Positions 47,378-56,251 of a stretch of 64,000 nucleotides of DNA are shown here, in pieces; position 1 is the first letter of the stretch; each line of letters begins with the position of its first letter. Position numbers and translations under genes: made by a program. The notes beneath the pieces are model-generated. The model was not told the origin of the DNA and made no database searches. It saw nothing but the letters and a program-made list of their open reading frames with translations. Source of the stretch: Laceyella sacchari (lineage in GTDB: Bacteria; Bacillota; Bacilli; Thermoactinomycetales; Thermoactinomycetaceae); contig NZ_SMDD01000003.1 in assembly GCF_004343255.1 (NCBI RefSeq), positions 186,001-250,000 of the forward strand. The letters are read 5' to 3'.

Positions 47378-48286
47378 TTACGCTTCACCCACCACCTGCA
47401 CTTCAGGCTCCAACACCACCTGGTATTTTTCTTCGATTGTCTTCTTCACATAAGCAATTAAGTTCAACACATCTTCCGCCGTCGCGTTGCCGCGGTTGAT
47501 GATGAAGTTCCCGTGCATCTCGGACACTTCCGCATCCCCAATCCGGTACCCTTTGAGCCCGGCTTCCTGAATCAGCCGTCCCGCATAGTCGCCAGGAGGA
47601 TTACGGAAAACACTGCCCGCACATGGATATTGCAGGGGTTGGGTCTGTCTGCGGCGATCTTTGAACTTGGCCAATTGGGCCGTGATTTCTTCCTTGTTGC
47701 CCCGTTCCAGACGGAAAGTGGCTTCAGTGACAATCCCCTTCATCTCCGTTTGCAAAATAGAAGTCCGGTAACTAAACGCCATTTCCTCATTGGAAAGTGT
47801 CACCCATTCGCCTGATTCCAAAAGCACCTTCGCCGATTCCAGCACGCGGGCTATCTCTGAACCGTGTGCCCCGGCATTCATGTAGACGGCGCCCCCAACA
47901 TTGCCCGGAATGCCCCCAGCAAACTCCAATCCGGTCAAGCCTTGTTTGGCGGTCATCGTGGCCAGCAGGATCGTGGAATACCCTCCTCCCGCAACCACTT
48001 TGGTGCCGTCGATCGAAAGACTGTTAAATCCTTCGTCCAGCTTGAACACAACACCGCGAATGCCCCCGTCGCGGACGAGCAGGTTAGAGCCTCGACCAAT
48101 CGCGCGCCAAGGCAACCGATGCTCTCTTACAATCCGCATCGCTTTCTCCAACCCTTCTTCATTGCGCGGATAAATCAACATGTCGGCGGGTCCGCCCACT
48201 TTCCATGTGGTATGGCGGGACAACGGTTCATTTTCTCTTACATCGGTCACACCCGCTAACTTCAATTCCTCGATCACTTGCTTCAT
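47378..48286 (-). CDS. murB: UDP-N-acetylmuramate dehydrogenase
   Basis: Reduces the enolpyruvyl moiety with NADPH to form UDP-MurNAc. The 302-residue FAD protein is of the short, type II form: FAD-binding RGSNLLVRDGG and GGIPGNVGGAVYMNAGAHG, catalytic Ser in PCAGSVFRNPPG near residue 225, and the proton-donor Glu in LEPEVQVVGE near the C-terminus. Its ATG follows GAGGGGGGAC. It is 117 bases downstream of murG, the longest gap in this part of the cluster. Confidence 0.96.
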   Translation of the reverse strand: MKQVIEELKLAGVTDVRENEPLSRHTTWKVGGPADMLIYPRNEEGLEKAMRIVREHRLPWRAIGRGSNLLVRDGGIRGVVFKLDEGFNSLSIDGTKVVAGGGYSTILLATMTAKQGLTGLEFAGGIPGNVGGAVYMNAGAHGSEIARVLESAKVLLESGEWVTLSNEEMAFSYRTSILQTEMKGIVTEATFRLERGNKEEITAQLAKFKDRRRQTQPLQYPCAGSVFRNPPGDYAGRLIQEAGLKGYRIGDAEVSEMHGNFIINRGNATAEDVLNLIAYVKKTIEEKYQVVLEPEVQVVGEA

Positions 48287-48403
48287 TTGCTATGTCCCCC
48301 CTCACCAAACATCTCCGACTGCAACCCAACCGACAGTGGTTTACCACAGTTTATGCCAGTGCGCAGGCAATGTGACAAAAGCCCACTGGCTTGCATGCGC
48401 TTA

Positions 48404-49516
48404 TTAAAAGCGGGCTGTTGCAATTTTCTCCAATTCATCTACTAACACCTCAGCTGCTTGCGGCCGTCCCAACCGACGTGCCGCTTCACTCATATCATGA
48501 TGTTCTTCCGGATCTTCAAGCAGGCGTTTAATTTCTCGCCACAGCGTCTCTCCGGTCAATTCGCTCTCCAACAGCATTTTAGAAGCACCCTGCTCTTCCA
48601 ACCATCGCGCATTGGCTTCCTGATGGTTATTTGCCACATAAGGCGAAGGAATCAATACCGAAGGCAAGCCCAGCGCCGTCAATTCCGCCAAGGTGGAAGC
48701 ACCAGCTCGTCCCACAACAAGAGTGGTCGCCGCAAGAATGTCCGGCATATTGTACAAAAACGGCTTGACGGACAGGTTGGGGTATTCTTCTATCGGAATC
48801 CGTGAGCGGATGGCGTCAAAATGAACTTCCCCCGTGACATAGACAAAATGCACATGGGGAAGTTCTTTCATCCGGTCCACCATCTGCAGGACCGCTTCAT
48901 TGATCGCTTTGGCACCGCGGCTACCGCCGAACAGCAAGACAATCGGCTGATGCACATCGGCAATCCCCAATGATTTGCGTCCTTGGGTGGCACTTGCCTG
49001 CACCACCTCGGTCGCGCGGGGATTTCCCGTAAACACAATGCGGTTGGCACGCCCCAGATATTTTTGTGACTCCTCTAGGCTGATCGCCACCACATCCACA
49101 TATCGGGACAAAAACTTCGTCGTCATTCCCAACACGACGTTTTGCTCATGGATGAGCGTAGGAATTCCCATGCGGTGGGCGGCATATACCGGTGGTCCGC
49201 TAACGAAACCGCCCGTCCCCACAAACACATCCGGCTGGAATTCCTTTATGTATGCTTTGGATCGTTTAACTGCGCTGATGAATGTACGAATCGTGTTTAC
49301 ATTTTTCCAAGAAATGCTCCGTTTGAATCCTTGAACCTCTATTGTATAGTAATGAATGTTCCCTTCTTTGGGAACAATTCGCGATTCCAGTCCATCTTCT
49401 GTTCCAATATAAGCAATTTCTACATCAGGATATCGTTTCTTCACTGTGCGCGCAATGGCTAATGCTGGATAAATATGTCCACCCGTTCCACCACCAGATA
49501 GCAAAATGCGCTTCAT
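48404..49516 (-). CDS. murG: UDP-GlcNAc:lipid I GlcNAc transferase
   Basis: Converts lipid I to lipid II at the inner membrane face. The 370-residue GT28 glycosyltransferase shows the N-terminal glycine loop LLSGGGTGGHIYPALAIA, a second loop LLFGGSRGAKAINEAV near residue 190, and the UDP-GlcNAc-binding VVGRAGASTLAELTALGLPS near 268. A GAGGAGGAG site lies before its ATG. It starts 21 bases after spoVE. Confidence 0.97.
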   Translation of the reverse strand: MKRILLSGGGTGGHIYPALAIARTVKKRYPDVEIAYIGTEDGLESRIVPKEGNIHYYTIEVQGFKRSISWKNVNTIRTFISAVKRSKAYIKEFQPDVFVGTGGFVSGPPVYAAHRMGIPTLIHEQNVVLGMTTKFLSRYVDVVAISLEESQKYLGRANRIVFTGNPRATEVVQASATQGRKSLGIADVHQPIVLLFGGSRGAKAINEAVLQMVDRMKELPHVHFVYVTGEVHFDAIRSRIPIEEYPNLSVKPFLYNMPDILAATTLVVGRAGASTLAELTALGLPSVLIPSPYVANNHQEANARWLEEQGASKMLLESELTGETLWREIKRLLEDPEEHHDMSEAARRLGRPQAAEVLVDELEKIATARF

Positions 49517-49537
49517 CCTCTCTCCTCCTCACCCGAA

Positions 49538-50638
49538 TCATCTGTTTGAAAACCGGGACAAATTCAGCAAAATCCCGACGGCCGCCAACGTCAATGTCAG
49601 CGATGACCCCCCGTAACTCAAAAACGGCAAAGTGATGCCGGTCACGGGAAAGGCTCCTGATACCACGCCGATGTTTATTACTGCTTGAATCATAATCATC
49701 GCCGTAATCCCCATCGCAACCAAACTGGAAAACAGATCAGGTGATGTAATGGCCACGCGCACGCCGCGCCACACGATGATTGCAAACAACAAGATCACTG
49801 TTGCGGCGCCAATAAACCCAAGCTCTTCAGCCAAAATGGAAAAAATGAAATCAGTATGCGGCTCCGGGAGATAAAGGTGCTTCTGTTTGCTCATTCCCAA
49901 TCCCAATCCGAGCAATCCTCCCGGCCCGATCGCATACAGCGATTGAATTAATTGATAGCCGGCACCCAGCGGATCTTCCCAGGGGTTGAGAAATGCCACG
50001 ATCCGTTGGATTCGATAAGGAGCAGCCAGCACGAGACCCACGAAACCCACAATTCCCAACAGCATAAAGCCCACCAGGTGTTTCATTCGCGCGCCAGCCG
50101 CAAAGATCAGGACGAGACCCGTCCCCATCAGGACAGTTCCCGTCCCCAAATCCGGTTGTAGCATAATGGCTCCGAAGGCCAGGCCCAGCAATATCAGCCC
50201 AGGCACAAACCCTTTGGCAAACGATTCGATGGGGAATCCGGGTTTTGCGTACATCCTTGACAAATAAGCGATCATCGCCAATTTCATAAACTCCGAAGGT
50301 TGGATGCTAAACGCCCCGATCCCCAGCCAGCTGCGCGCTCCGTTGCGCAAGATGCCGACACCCGGAATCAATACGACAATCAATAAAACAAAACAGATGA
50401 TAAGGCCGGGTTTTGACCACTCATAAAACTTCTGAGGATCCAGCCGAGAAATCCATAACATCGCGAAAACGCCCAAGGCGGCAAACAAAAATTGCCGTTT
50501 GGCAAAATAAAAGGCATCTCCGTATTTGTGATAAGCAAATGCAGCGCTCGCGCTGTAAACCATCAGGACACCGATGGATAATAAGAGCAAGATCGCAACA
50601 ACAATCACATAATCGGGAGAAGTCCGTACACTTTTCAT
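49538..50638 (-). CDS. spoVE: SEDS glycosyltransferase SpoVE/FtsW
   Basis: Peptidoglycan polymerase of the SEDS family, about ten membrane segments. Starting at the ATG at 50638 (AGAGGTG upstream) the product has 366 residues, the exact length of B. subtilis SpoVE, and sits between murD and murG as spoVE does there. Conserved features include QPSEFMKLAMI, QPDLGTGTVLMG with the catalytic Asp in the fourth extracellular loop region near residue 165, and PFLSYGGSSL near 340. It should pair with SpoVD in cortex synthesis, but since no other ftsW appears in the window a vegetative role cannot be excluded. Confidence 0.92.
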   Translation of the reverse strand: MKSVRTSPDYVIVVAILLLLSIGVLMVYSASAAFAYHKYGDAFYFAKRQFLFAALGVFAMLWISRLDPQKFYEWSKPGLIICFVLLIVVLIPGVGILRNGARSWLGIGAFSIQPSEFMKLAMIAYLSRMYAKPGFPIESFAKGFVPGLILLGLAFGAIMLQPDLGTGTVLMGTGLVLIFAAGARMKHLVGFMLLGIVGFVGLVLAAPYRIQRIVAFLNPWEDPLGAGYQLIQSLYAIGPGGLLGLGLGMSKQKHLYLPEPHTDFIFSILAEELGFIGAATVILLFAIIVWRGVRVAITSPDLFSSLVAMGITAMIMIQAVINIGVVSGAFPVTGITLPFLSYGGSSLTLTLAAVGILLNLSRFSNR

Positions 50639-50674
50639 GGGCGTTTTCACCTCTTACAGATTTGGGCAAGCTTC

Positions 50675-52051
50675 TTATACTTGAAGCCTATGCACGGCTT
50701 GTTTAAATATGCTACCCCGCTCTTCAAAAGAGGTGTATTGGTCCCAGCTGGCACAAGCCGGTGACAAAAGCACCACATCTCCGTCTTGAGCCAGACCAGC
50801 GGCCCTGCTCACCGCTTCTTCCAAATTATCGACTACCTGCACGGTTGGCACCCCGGCATCGCGTCCACGTTCAGCCAAAATCGACTTGGATTGTCCATAA
50901 GTGATGACAGCTTTAGCGCGGCCACGTAACACCGGAACCAGCTCTTTGAAATCAACACCGCGATCCAAGCCCCCGCCAATCCACACGACTGGCTCTGTGA
51001 AAGCCTCCAGCGCTTTGATAGCCGCCTGGGCATTGGTCGCTTTAGAGTCGTTGTAATAACGTACACCGTTGATGGTCGCCACATATTCCAGCCGATGTTC
51101 CACGCCGTGAAATTCGCGCAACGTTTGCGCCACTGCATCAAGCGTGGCCCCAGCGGCCAGTGTGATCGCAGCAGCTGCCAAGGCGTTTTCCAAATTGAAA
51201 TCGCCATGTAGCGCAACTTCATCCACAGGCAAGATCGCCTGCGTCTGACCTTCGTTAATCACGTAGATTACACCATCTTGTACATAAACCCCCTGCTCCA
51301 CCGGGGCAGTGCGGCTAAACCACCAAATATCGCTGGAAATCGTCTTCGCCACTTCCCGGCAAACCGGTGAATCGGCGTTTAAAACAGCAATGTCTCCGGC
51401 TTCTTGGTTGGCAAAAACCTTGCGCTTCGACGCCAAATAATCTTCCATGGTTTCGTGATAATCGAGGTGAGCCGGAAATACGTTTAACAAAGCTGCAATA
51501 CGTGGGCGAAATTGATCGGTTCCCTTCAATTGGAAACTGCTCAATTCGGCGACCAACCATTCGTCGCTTGTCACCTGTTCCACCACATCGGCCAACGCTT
51601 GACCAATGTTGCCAGCTACAGTGCACTTCACTTGGGAGCGCGTCAAAATCTGCCCTACCAACGACGTCGTGGTCGTCTTACCGTTAGAACCAGTGATGCC
51701 AATCATCGGCGCCTCAGACAACGCGCCCGCGATTTCCACTTCTGTCACCACGGGCACACCGGCCGCCAACGCCTGCTGAACAGGCTTGGCCCGGTAAGGG
51801 ATGCCCGGATTTTTGACCAGCATTTCTACTTGCTCATGAATCAAATCATCAGGATGCTTACCGCAAATGACCGGAATGCCGAGCGCTTCCAGCTCACTCG
51901 CTTCTGGGCAAGCCGAGCGTGGTTTCAAGTCGTTGACCACGACCTTCGCCCCCAAATGGTGAAGGAGCTTGGCGACAGCCACCCCGCTCCTTGCCAATCC
52001 CAGTACGACAACTGAACGACCTGTCCAGTTTTCCTTCGTCAAACGACTCAT
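50675..52051 (-). CDS. murD: UDP-N-acetylmuramoyl-L-alanine--D-glutamate ligase
   Basis: Adds D-Glu to UDP-MurNAc-L-Ala. The 458-residue Mur ligase has the N-terminal Rossmann-like UDP-binding domain ([17 protein letters not shown]), the ATP loop [16 protein letters not shown] near residue 116, the metal-binding ELSSFQL and [11 protein letters not shown], and the third domain with [12 protein letters not shown] overlap with mraY indicates coupling. spoVE follows after 36 bases. Confidence 0.97.
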   Translation of the reverse strand: MSRLTKENWTGRSVVVLGLARSGVAVAKLLHHLGAKVVVNDLKPRSACPEASELEALGIPVICGKHPDDLIHEQVEMLVKNPGIPYRAKPVQQALAAGVPVVTEVEIAGALSEAPMIGITGSNGKTTTTSLVGQILTRSQVKCTVAGNIGQALADVVEQVTSDEWLVAELSSFQLKGTDQFRPRIAALLNVFPAHLDYHETMEDYLASKRKVFANQEAGDIAVLNADSPVCREVAKTISSDIWWFSRTAPVEQGVYVQDGVIYVINEGQTQAILPVDEVALHGDFNLENALAAAAITLAAGATLDAVAQTLREFHGVEHRLEYVATINGVRYYNDSKATNAQAAIKALEAFTEPVVWIGGGLDRGVDFKELVPVLRGRAKAVITYGQSKSILAERGRDAGVPTVQVVDNLEEAVSRAAGLAQDGDVVLLSPACASWDQYTSFEERGSIFKQAVHRLQV

Positions 52052-53067
52052 TTAATGAACACCTCTAACACGACTCCAATCACAGCGAGAATCAATCCCC
52101 AAAACCAGAACGTCGTTACCACTCGCCATTCGGACCAACCGACCAATTCAAAGTGATGGTGAAGCGGACTCATGCGAAAAACGCGTTTGCCACGCAGCTT
52201 GAACGAAGCCACTTGGATCATAACAGACATGGCTTCCAGTACAAACACCCCACCGATGATCGGCAACAAGAGTTCTGTCTTGGTGATAACCGCCAATGCG
52301 GCGATCCCCCCACCCAAGGCCAAGGAACCGGTGTCCCCCATAAACACTTTGGCCGGATGGGCGTTGAAAACCAAGAAACCAAGCAATGCCCCGACGACAG
52401 CGACAGAGAAGATGGTAACCGTCGGATTGCTTTGCATGTAACCGATGATGGCATATGCGCCATACGCACAAACAGCAGTACCTGAAACCAACCCGTCCAA
52501 GCCGTCAGTCAAGTTCACGGCGTTAGACGCCCCGATCATCATCACCAACAAGAGCGGCAAATACAGCCAGTTGAGCTGGATCGTCCAATCCGTTCCCGGA
52601 ACCGTCACGTCGAAGATAAACCCGCCCTTTGGTGTACGTACTTGCAACAACACCCAGAATAAGACCAAACCGATAAATAATTGCCCGAATAATTTTTGGT
52701 TCGCCGTCAGACCCAGGTTGCGCTTCATCACGACCTTGATGTAATCGTCCAAAAACCCGAGAATCCCATAGCCCAGGGTGGCAAACAGCAAGAAGAATAA
52801 GTCAGCGTTAATGACGGACTCATTTTTGTTCAACAGTTGAATGCTGCTAAACGGAACCGCCGTAAGCGCGATCGCCGTCATGATGATGACCCCGCCCATG
52901 GTCGGCGTGCCCGCCTTTTTCAAATGCGCTTGTGGGCCTTCTTCACGAATGCTCTGCCCAAACTTCAATCTGCGTAAAATCGGAATGATCACCGGGCCTA
53001 ATATCACCGCTATTCCAAACGCCACTGCAAGCGGAACCAAGAAGATGCGATAATCTATATTCCCCAT
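52048..53067 (-). CDS. mraY: phospho-N-acetylmuramoyl-pentapeptide transferase
   Basis: Makes lipid I by transferring phospho-MurNAc-pentapeptide to undecaprenyl phosphate. The 339-residue protein has about ten membrane segments and the canonical [27 protein letters not shown], the Asp pair in [11 protein letters not shown] near residue 107, [15 protein letters not shown] near 180 and the HHHFE motif near the C-terminus. The ATG follows AGAGGGAG. It lies 9 bases after murF and overlaps murD. Confidence 0.97.
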   Translation of the reverse strand: MGNIDYRIFLVPLAVAFGIAVILGPVIIPILRRLKFGQSIREEGPQAHLKKAGTPTMGGVIIMTAIALTAVPFSSIQLLNKNESVINADLFFLLFATLGYGILGFLDDYIKVVMKRNLGLTANQKLFGQLFIGLVLFWVLLQVRTPKGGFIFDVTVPGTDWTIQLNWLYLPLLLVMMIGASNAVNLTDGLDGLVSGTAVCAYGAYAIIGYMQSNPTVTIFSVAVVGALLGFLVFNAHPAKVFMGDTGSLALGGGIAALAVITKTELLLPIIGGVFVLEAMSVMIQVASFKLRGKRVFRMSPLHHHFELVGWSEWRVVTTFWFWGLILAVIGVVLEVFIK

Positions 53068-53076
53068 TGTCTCCCT

Positions 53077-54471
53077 CTACGCTCCTTCTGTTAATTTTCG
53101 TATCACGATGTCTAATTGCACTGCTCTGGAAGCTTTTACGAGCAACAGGATATGCGCGTTTCCCTCAGCGGACAGCAATTGCGCCGCTTCTTCGTGGGAA
53201 GAGAAATGGTGGATGACGCACGCACTCCCTGAAGCGGCCGACCGCGCACCTTCGGCGATCCAGCGGCCCCGTTCACCGACTGTATATAGCCGCGAAACCC
53301 CTTTTTCTACGGCATAAGCTCCCAGTTCCCTGTGGTATTGCTCTTCCGTGCTTCCAATTTCTCTGATGTCGCCGAGCAACGCCCACTTTTCCTTCCCCTG
53401 CGCCAGCTCCATCAATAAGTCGATGGCTGCGCGCATGGATGTGGGGCTGGCGTTATACGCATCATCAATGATGTCCATGCCGTTGGTTGCCTGTTTCAAT
53501 TCTAGGCGCATCCCCGTCAGTTGCACTTTGGCCAGTCCGCGGGCAATTGCGGTCTCTTCCATACCCAAAGCCCGGCCGACCGCAACAGCCATCAAGGCGT
53601 TTTTGACATTATGCCTGCCCAATAGTGGCAAAACAAACGGCGTGCCACATCGACGCGAACGGAAACGGAACCCTTCAACGCCGACCATCTCCACATCTAC
53701 CGGTGACTCATCCAGTTCGTCAGACCAGCCCACCCGCACCTTAGGATGCGGATCATCAGCCAACAATCCTGCCAACAGTGGCTCGTCTCCGTCATAGATG
53801 AGCGGCCCTCGCTCATTCAGTCCCTTTTTAATTTCCAATTTGGCTTTGGCTATTCCTTCTCGGCTTCCGAGAAACTCCAGATGGGATTCACCGATGTTGG
53901 TAATCACGGCCACATCCGGTTTAGCAAGGTGTGACAAAACCTCGATTTCGCCAGCATGGTTCATGCCCATCTCAACCACAGCCACTTGGGTATCTTCCGA
54001 CATGGACGTCAACGTCAAGGGAACCCCGATGTGGTTGTTCAAATTACCTTTGGTTTTATGCACCCGATACGCTTCCGATAACACGGCTGCGATCAAGTCT
54101 TTGGTTGTCGTCTTCCCATTGCTGCCGGTCACTGCCACTACCTGTACTTGCATCTCATCCCGATAGCTGGAAGCGATGCGTTGCAAAGCCGACAGCGTAT
54201 CATCCACAACGATCAGTGGGATGGGTGGTGTTTCCGGCAACGGCTGGTGAGAACTCCACAATGCCGCGGCAGCCCCTTTGTCCACCGCTTGATTCAGGAA
54301 CTGATGACCATCAAACCGCTCTCCGACCAGAGGGACATACAATTGGTTGGCCTGAAGCGTCCGGGTGTCCGTCGAAACTCCCCGCACAAGCAGATGCCGC
54401 GCCGTGGGGGTGCCGACAAGTTTTCCCCCTGTGACATGGCTTATCCACTCACATGTCCGTTCCATGCTCAT
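53077..54471 (-). CDS. murF: UDP-MurNAc-tripeptide--D-Ala-D-Ala ligase
   Basis: Adds the D-Ala-D-Ala dipeptide. The 464-residue Mur ligase has the N-terminal domain with VSTDTRTLQANQLYVPLVGERFDGH, the ATP loop [17 protein letters not shown] near residue 115, KGNLNNHIGVPLTL and the MurF-specific DDAYNASPTSM near 335. Its ATG overlaps the murE stop as ATGA. The usual ddl gene is not in this window. Confidence 0.96.
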   Translation of the reverse strand: MSMERTCEWISHVTGGKLVGTPTARHLLVRGVSTDTRTLQANQLYVPLVGERFDGHQFLNQAVDKGAAAALWSSHQPLPETPPIPLIVVDDTLSALQRIASSYRDEMQVQVVAVTGSNGKTTTKDLIAAVLSEAYRVHKTKGNLNNHIGVPLTLTSMSEDTQVAVVEMGMNHAGEIEVLSHLAKPDVAVITNIGESHLEFLGSREGIAKAKLEIKKGLNERGPLIYDGDEPLLAGLLADDPHPKVRVGWSDELDESPVDVEMVGVEGFRFRSRRCGTPFVLPLLGRHNVKNALMAVAVGRALGMEETAIARGLAKVQLTGMRLELKQATNGMDIIDDAYNASPTSMRAAIDLLMELAQGKEKWALLGDIREIGSTEEQYHRELGAYAVEKGVSRLYTVGERGRWIAEGARSAASGSACVIHHFSSHEEAAQLLSAEGNAHILLLVKASRAVQLDIVIRKLTEGA

Positions 54472-55964
54472 TGGCCGTTTCCTCCCTCCGCTCTAGCTTC
54501 GATGGCTTCCCGAGCCACTTGGCGGTCGTCAAAATCGTATCGCACCCCTTGAATCTCTTGGTACGTCTCATGCCCTTTCCCAGCGATCAAAATAATGTCT
54601 CCCGGCTCAGCCAACCGGATCGCTTCTGTGATCGCTTGGCGGCGGTCAGCAATCGTGACAACTTTGTCACGTTCAGCCGGGTCGATACCTGCCAACATGT
54701 CTTCGATGATGGCTTCCGGCTCCTCCGAACGAGGATTGTCAGAGGTGAAAATCGTCCAATCACTGTATTTGGCCGCAATTCTGGCCATCAACGGCCGCTT
54801 GGTGCGGTCGCGATCCCCACCGCATCCCACCACGCAAGTAACCTTCTTCTGCGCAAACTCGCGAATGGTGGTAAGCACATTTTCCAAACTATCCGGTGTG
54901 TGAGCATAGTCAACCAATACAGTATAAGGTTGGCCTGCATGCACTGGCTCGAATCGGCCGTTCACCCCCGGAATTTGCTCCAAGCTCCGTTTGATCTCAG
55001 CCAATGGCAATCCCTCGATCAAGCCGACGCTAATAGCAGCTAGGGCATTGTACACGTTAAACTTGCCGATCAATTGGAGCGTTATCTCGCAAGAACCGCG
55101 GAATGTTTCCAATGTGAACGCGGTCCCGCGCCCAGTGATGCGAATGTTTGAGGCACGCACATCCGCGGGACGATCGATCCCGTAGGTAACCACTTGCGCT
55201 GGTGTAATCGCCGCGTAGTAGGCCGATGCCTCATCATCCGCATTCAGCACAGCAAACGCATTTTCCCCCGGCTCGCTCGTATAACGGTTGCCCAATTGGC
55301 TGAAGAGGAGCCCCTTAGCTTGGCGATATTCTTCCATCGTCTTATGGTAATCCAGATGATCTTGCGTCAGATTGGTGAACACGCCAATGTGAAATTGACT
55401 ACCGCGTGTCCGCCCCAATGCCAGACCATGCGAAGAGACTTCTATGACTGAATACTCACAACCCTCGTCCCGCATCATCCGAAATCCTTTTTGCAGATCA
55501 TGCGCTTCCGGGGTCGTATGTTTGGCCGGAAAAATCTTGTCTCCAATCTTCATCTGGACTGTGCCGATCACCCCCGCGGGATGTCCGGCGTCACCGAGCA
55601 ATTTCTCGATGAGATAGGAAGTGGTCGTTTTTCCGTTGGTGCCCGTGATGCCTATCAATTTTAATTCGCGCGTTGGATGACGGTAATATTCCGCCGCGAC
55701 AACCGCCAACGCCCTCCGACTATCCGGCACCATGATGACCGGCACGTCGCTGTCGACCGGACTTTCCACCATCACGGCCGCAGCCCCGTTTTGAATGGCG
55801 GCGGATACATACTGATGCCCGTCAACTGTGAAACCACGTACAGCAACAAATAAATCTCCCGGTTTCACAAGACGGGAGTCCATTTGGATGCCGGTGATTT
55901 CCACATTGGGATCTCCCGTCACCGTATGTACCAGCAACGGCCGGATCAACTCTTTCAACTGCAT
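54468..55964 (-). CDS. murE: UDP-MurNAc-L-Ala-D-Glu--meso-DAP ligase
   Basis: Adds the third residue of the stem peptide. The 498-residue Mur ligase has the ATP loop GITGTNGKTTTSYLIEKLL near residue 110 and the motif DNPR in FTSDNPRSEEP, which in the family marks meso-diaminopimelate specificity rather than lysine. It resembles B. subtilis MurE throughout. AAAAGGAGGAG lies 4-5 bases before the ATG at 55964. Unlike its neighbours it follows a terminator-like hairpin and a 287-base gap, in which a small open frame runs out of frame into murE (see 55822-56046). Expression may be set separately from spoVD. Confidence 0.96.
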   Translation of the reverse strand: MQLKELIRPLLVHTVTGDPNVEITGIQMDSRLVKPGDLFVAVRGFTVDGHQYVSAAIQNGAAAVMVESPVDSDVPVIMVPDSRRALAVVAAEYYRHPTRELKLIGITGTNGKTTTSYLIEKLLGDAGHPAGVIGTVQMKIGDKIFPAKHTTPEAHDLQKGFRMMRDEGCEYSVIEVSSHGLALGRTRGSQFHIGVFTNLTQDHLDYHKTMEEYRQAKGLLFSQLGNRYTSEPGENAFAVLNADDEASAYYAAITPAQVVTYGIDRPADVRASNIRITGRGTAFTLETFRGSCEITLQLIGKFNVYNALAAISVGLIEGLPLAEIKRSLEQIPGVNGRFEPVHAGQPYTVLVDYAHTPDSLENVLTTIREFAQKKVTCVVGCGGDRDRTKRPLMARIAAKYSDWTIFTSDNPRSEEPEAIIEDMLAGIDPAERDKVVTIADRRQAITEAIRLAEPGDIILIAGKGHETYQEIQGVRYDFDDRQVAREAIEARAEGGNGQ

Positions 55965-56046
55965 GTTGCTCCTCCTTTTCAAAAAAGCGGACAGACAAGC
56001 AAAAAGCCAGGTTCATCATTCCTGGCACAAGATGATGCACATCCAC
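55822..56046 (-). CDS. possible leader ORF overlapping murE (uncertain)
   Basis: A GTG at 56046 is preceded by AAAGGAG at 9 bases. The frame reads DVHHLVPGMMNLAFCLSVRF and continues, out of frame with murE, for 74 codons to 55822. It passes through the terminator-like hairpin (55999-56026). Beyond about residue 27 it overlaps murE and the composition there (Cys-rich) looks like a frame shadow. No homologue is recognised. It could be a leader peptide whose translation opens the hairpin, a remnant, or chance. Confidence 0.25.
   Translation of the reverse strand: MDVHHLVPGMMNLAFCLSVRFFEKEEQHAVERVDPAVAGTYGDGRSQCGNHRHPNGLPSCETGRFICCCTWFHS
55999..56026 (-). terminator. terminator or attenuator hairpin just before murE
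   Basis: On the minus strand GCCAGG and CCTGGC flank a 9-base loop, followed by TTTTTGCTTG. It ends about 20 bases before the murE ribosome-binding site. It may terminate spoVD transcripts or attenuate murE. Confidence 0.6.
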
Positions 56047-56172
56047 TATTTTAATCTCCTTTGTTTTATTTGTCACTTGTCACGCCCTCATCCACGGCGG
56101 CGCATTGACAGGCCGCTCACGCCAGACAAACAGGGGAAACCCAGTAACTGCACCCGCTTACCGCTTCTCTCC

Positions 56173-56201
56173 GTTTGCATTTTGTTTGCAAATTGTTTGC
56201 A
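56173..56201. repeat. three GTTTGCA repeats with 11-bp period
   Basis: GTTTGCA occurs at 56173-56179, 56184-56190 and 56195-56201, exactly 11 bp apart, so on one face of the helix. It lies about 50 bases beyond the spoVD stop. It looks like a binding array for an unknown protein. Confidence 0.6.
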
Positions 56202-56251
56202 AAGAAATCACAAAGCATCGGGCCGATTTCCCTGCTATGATGCAGATTTCT

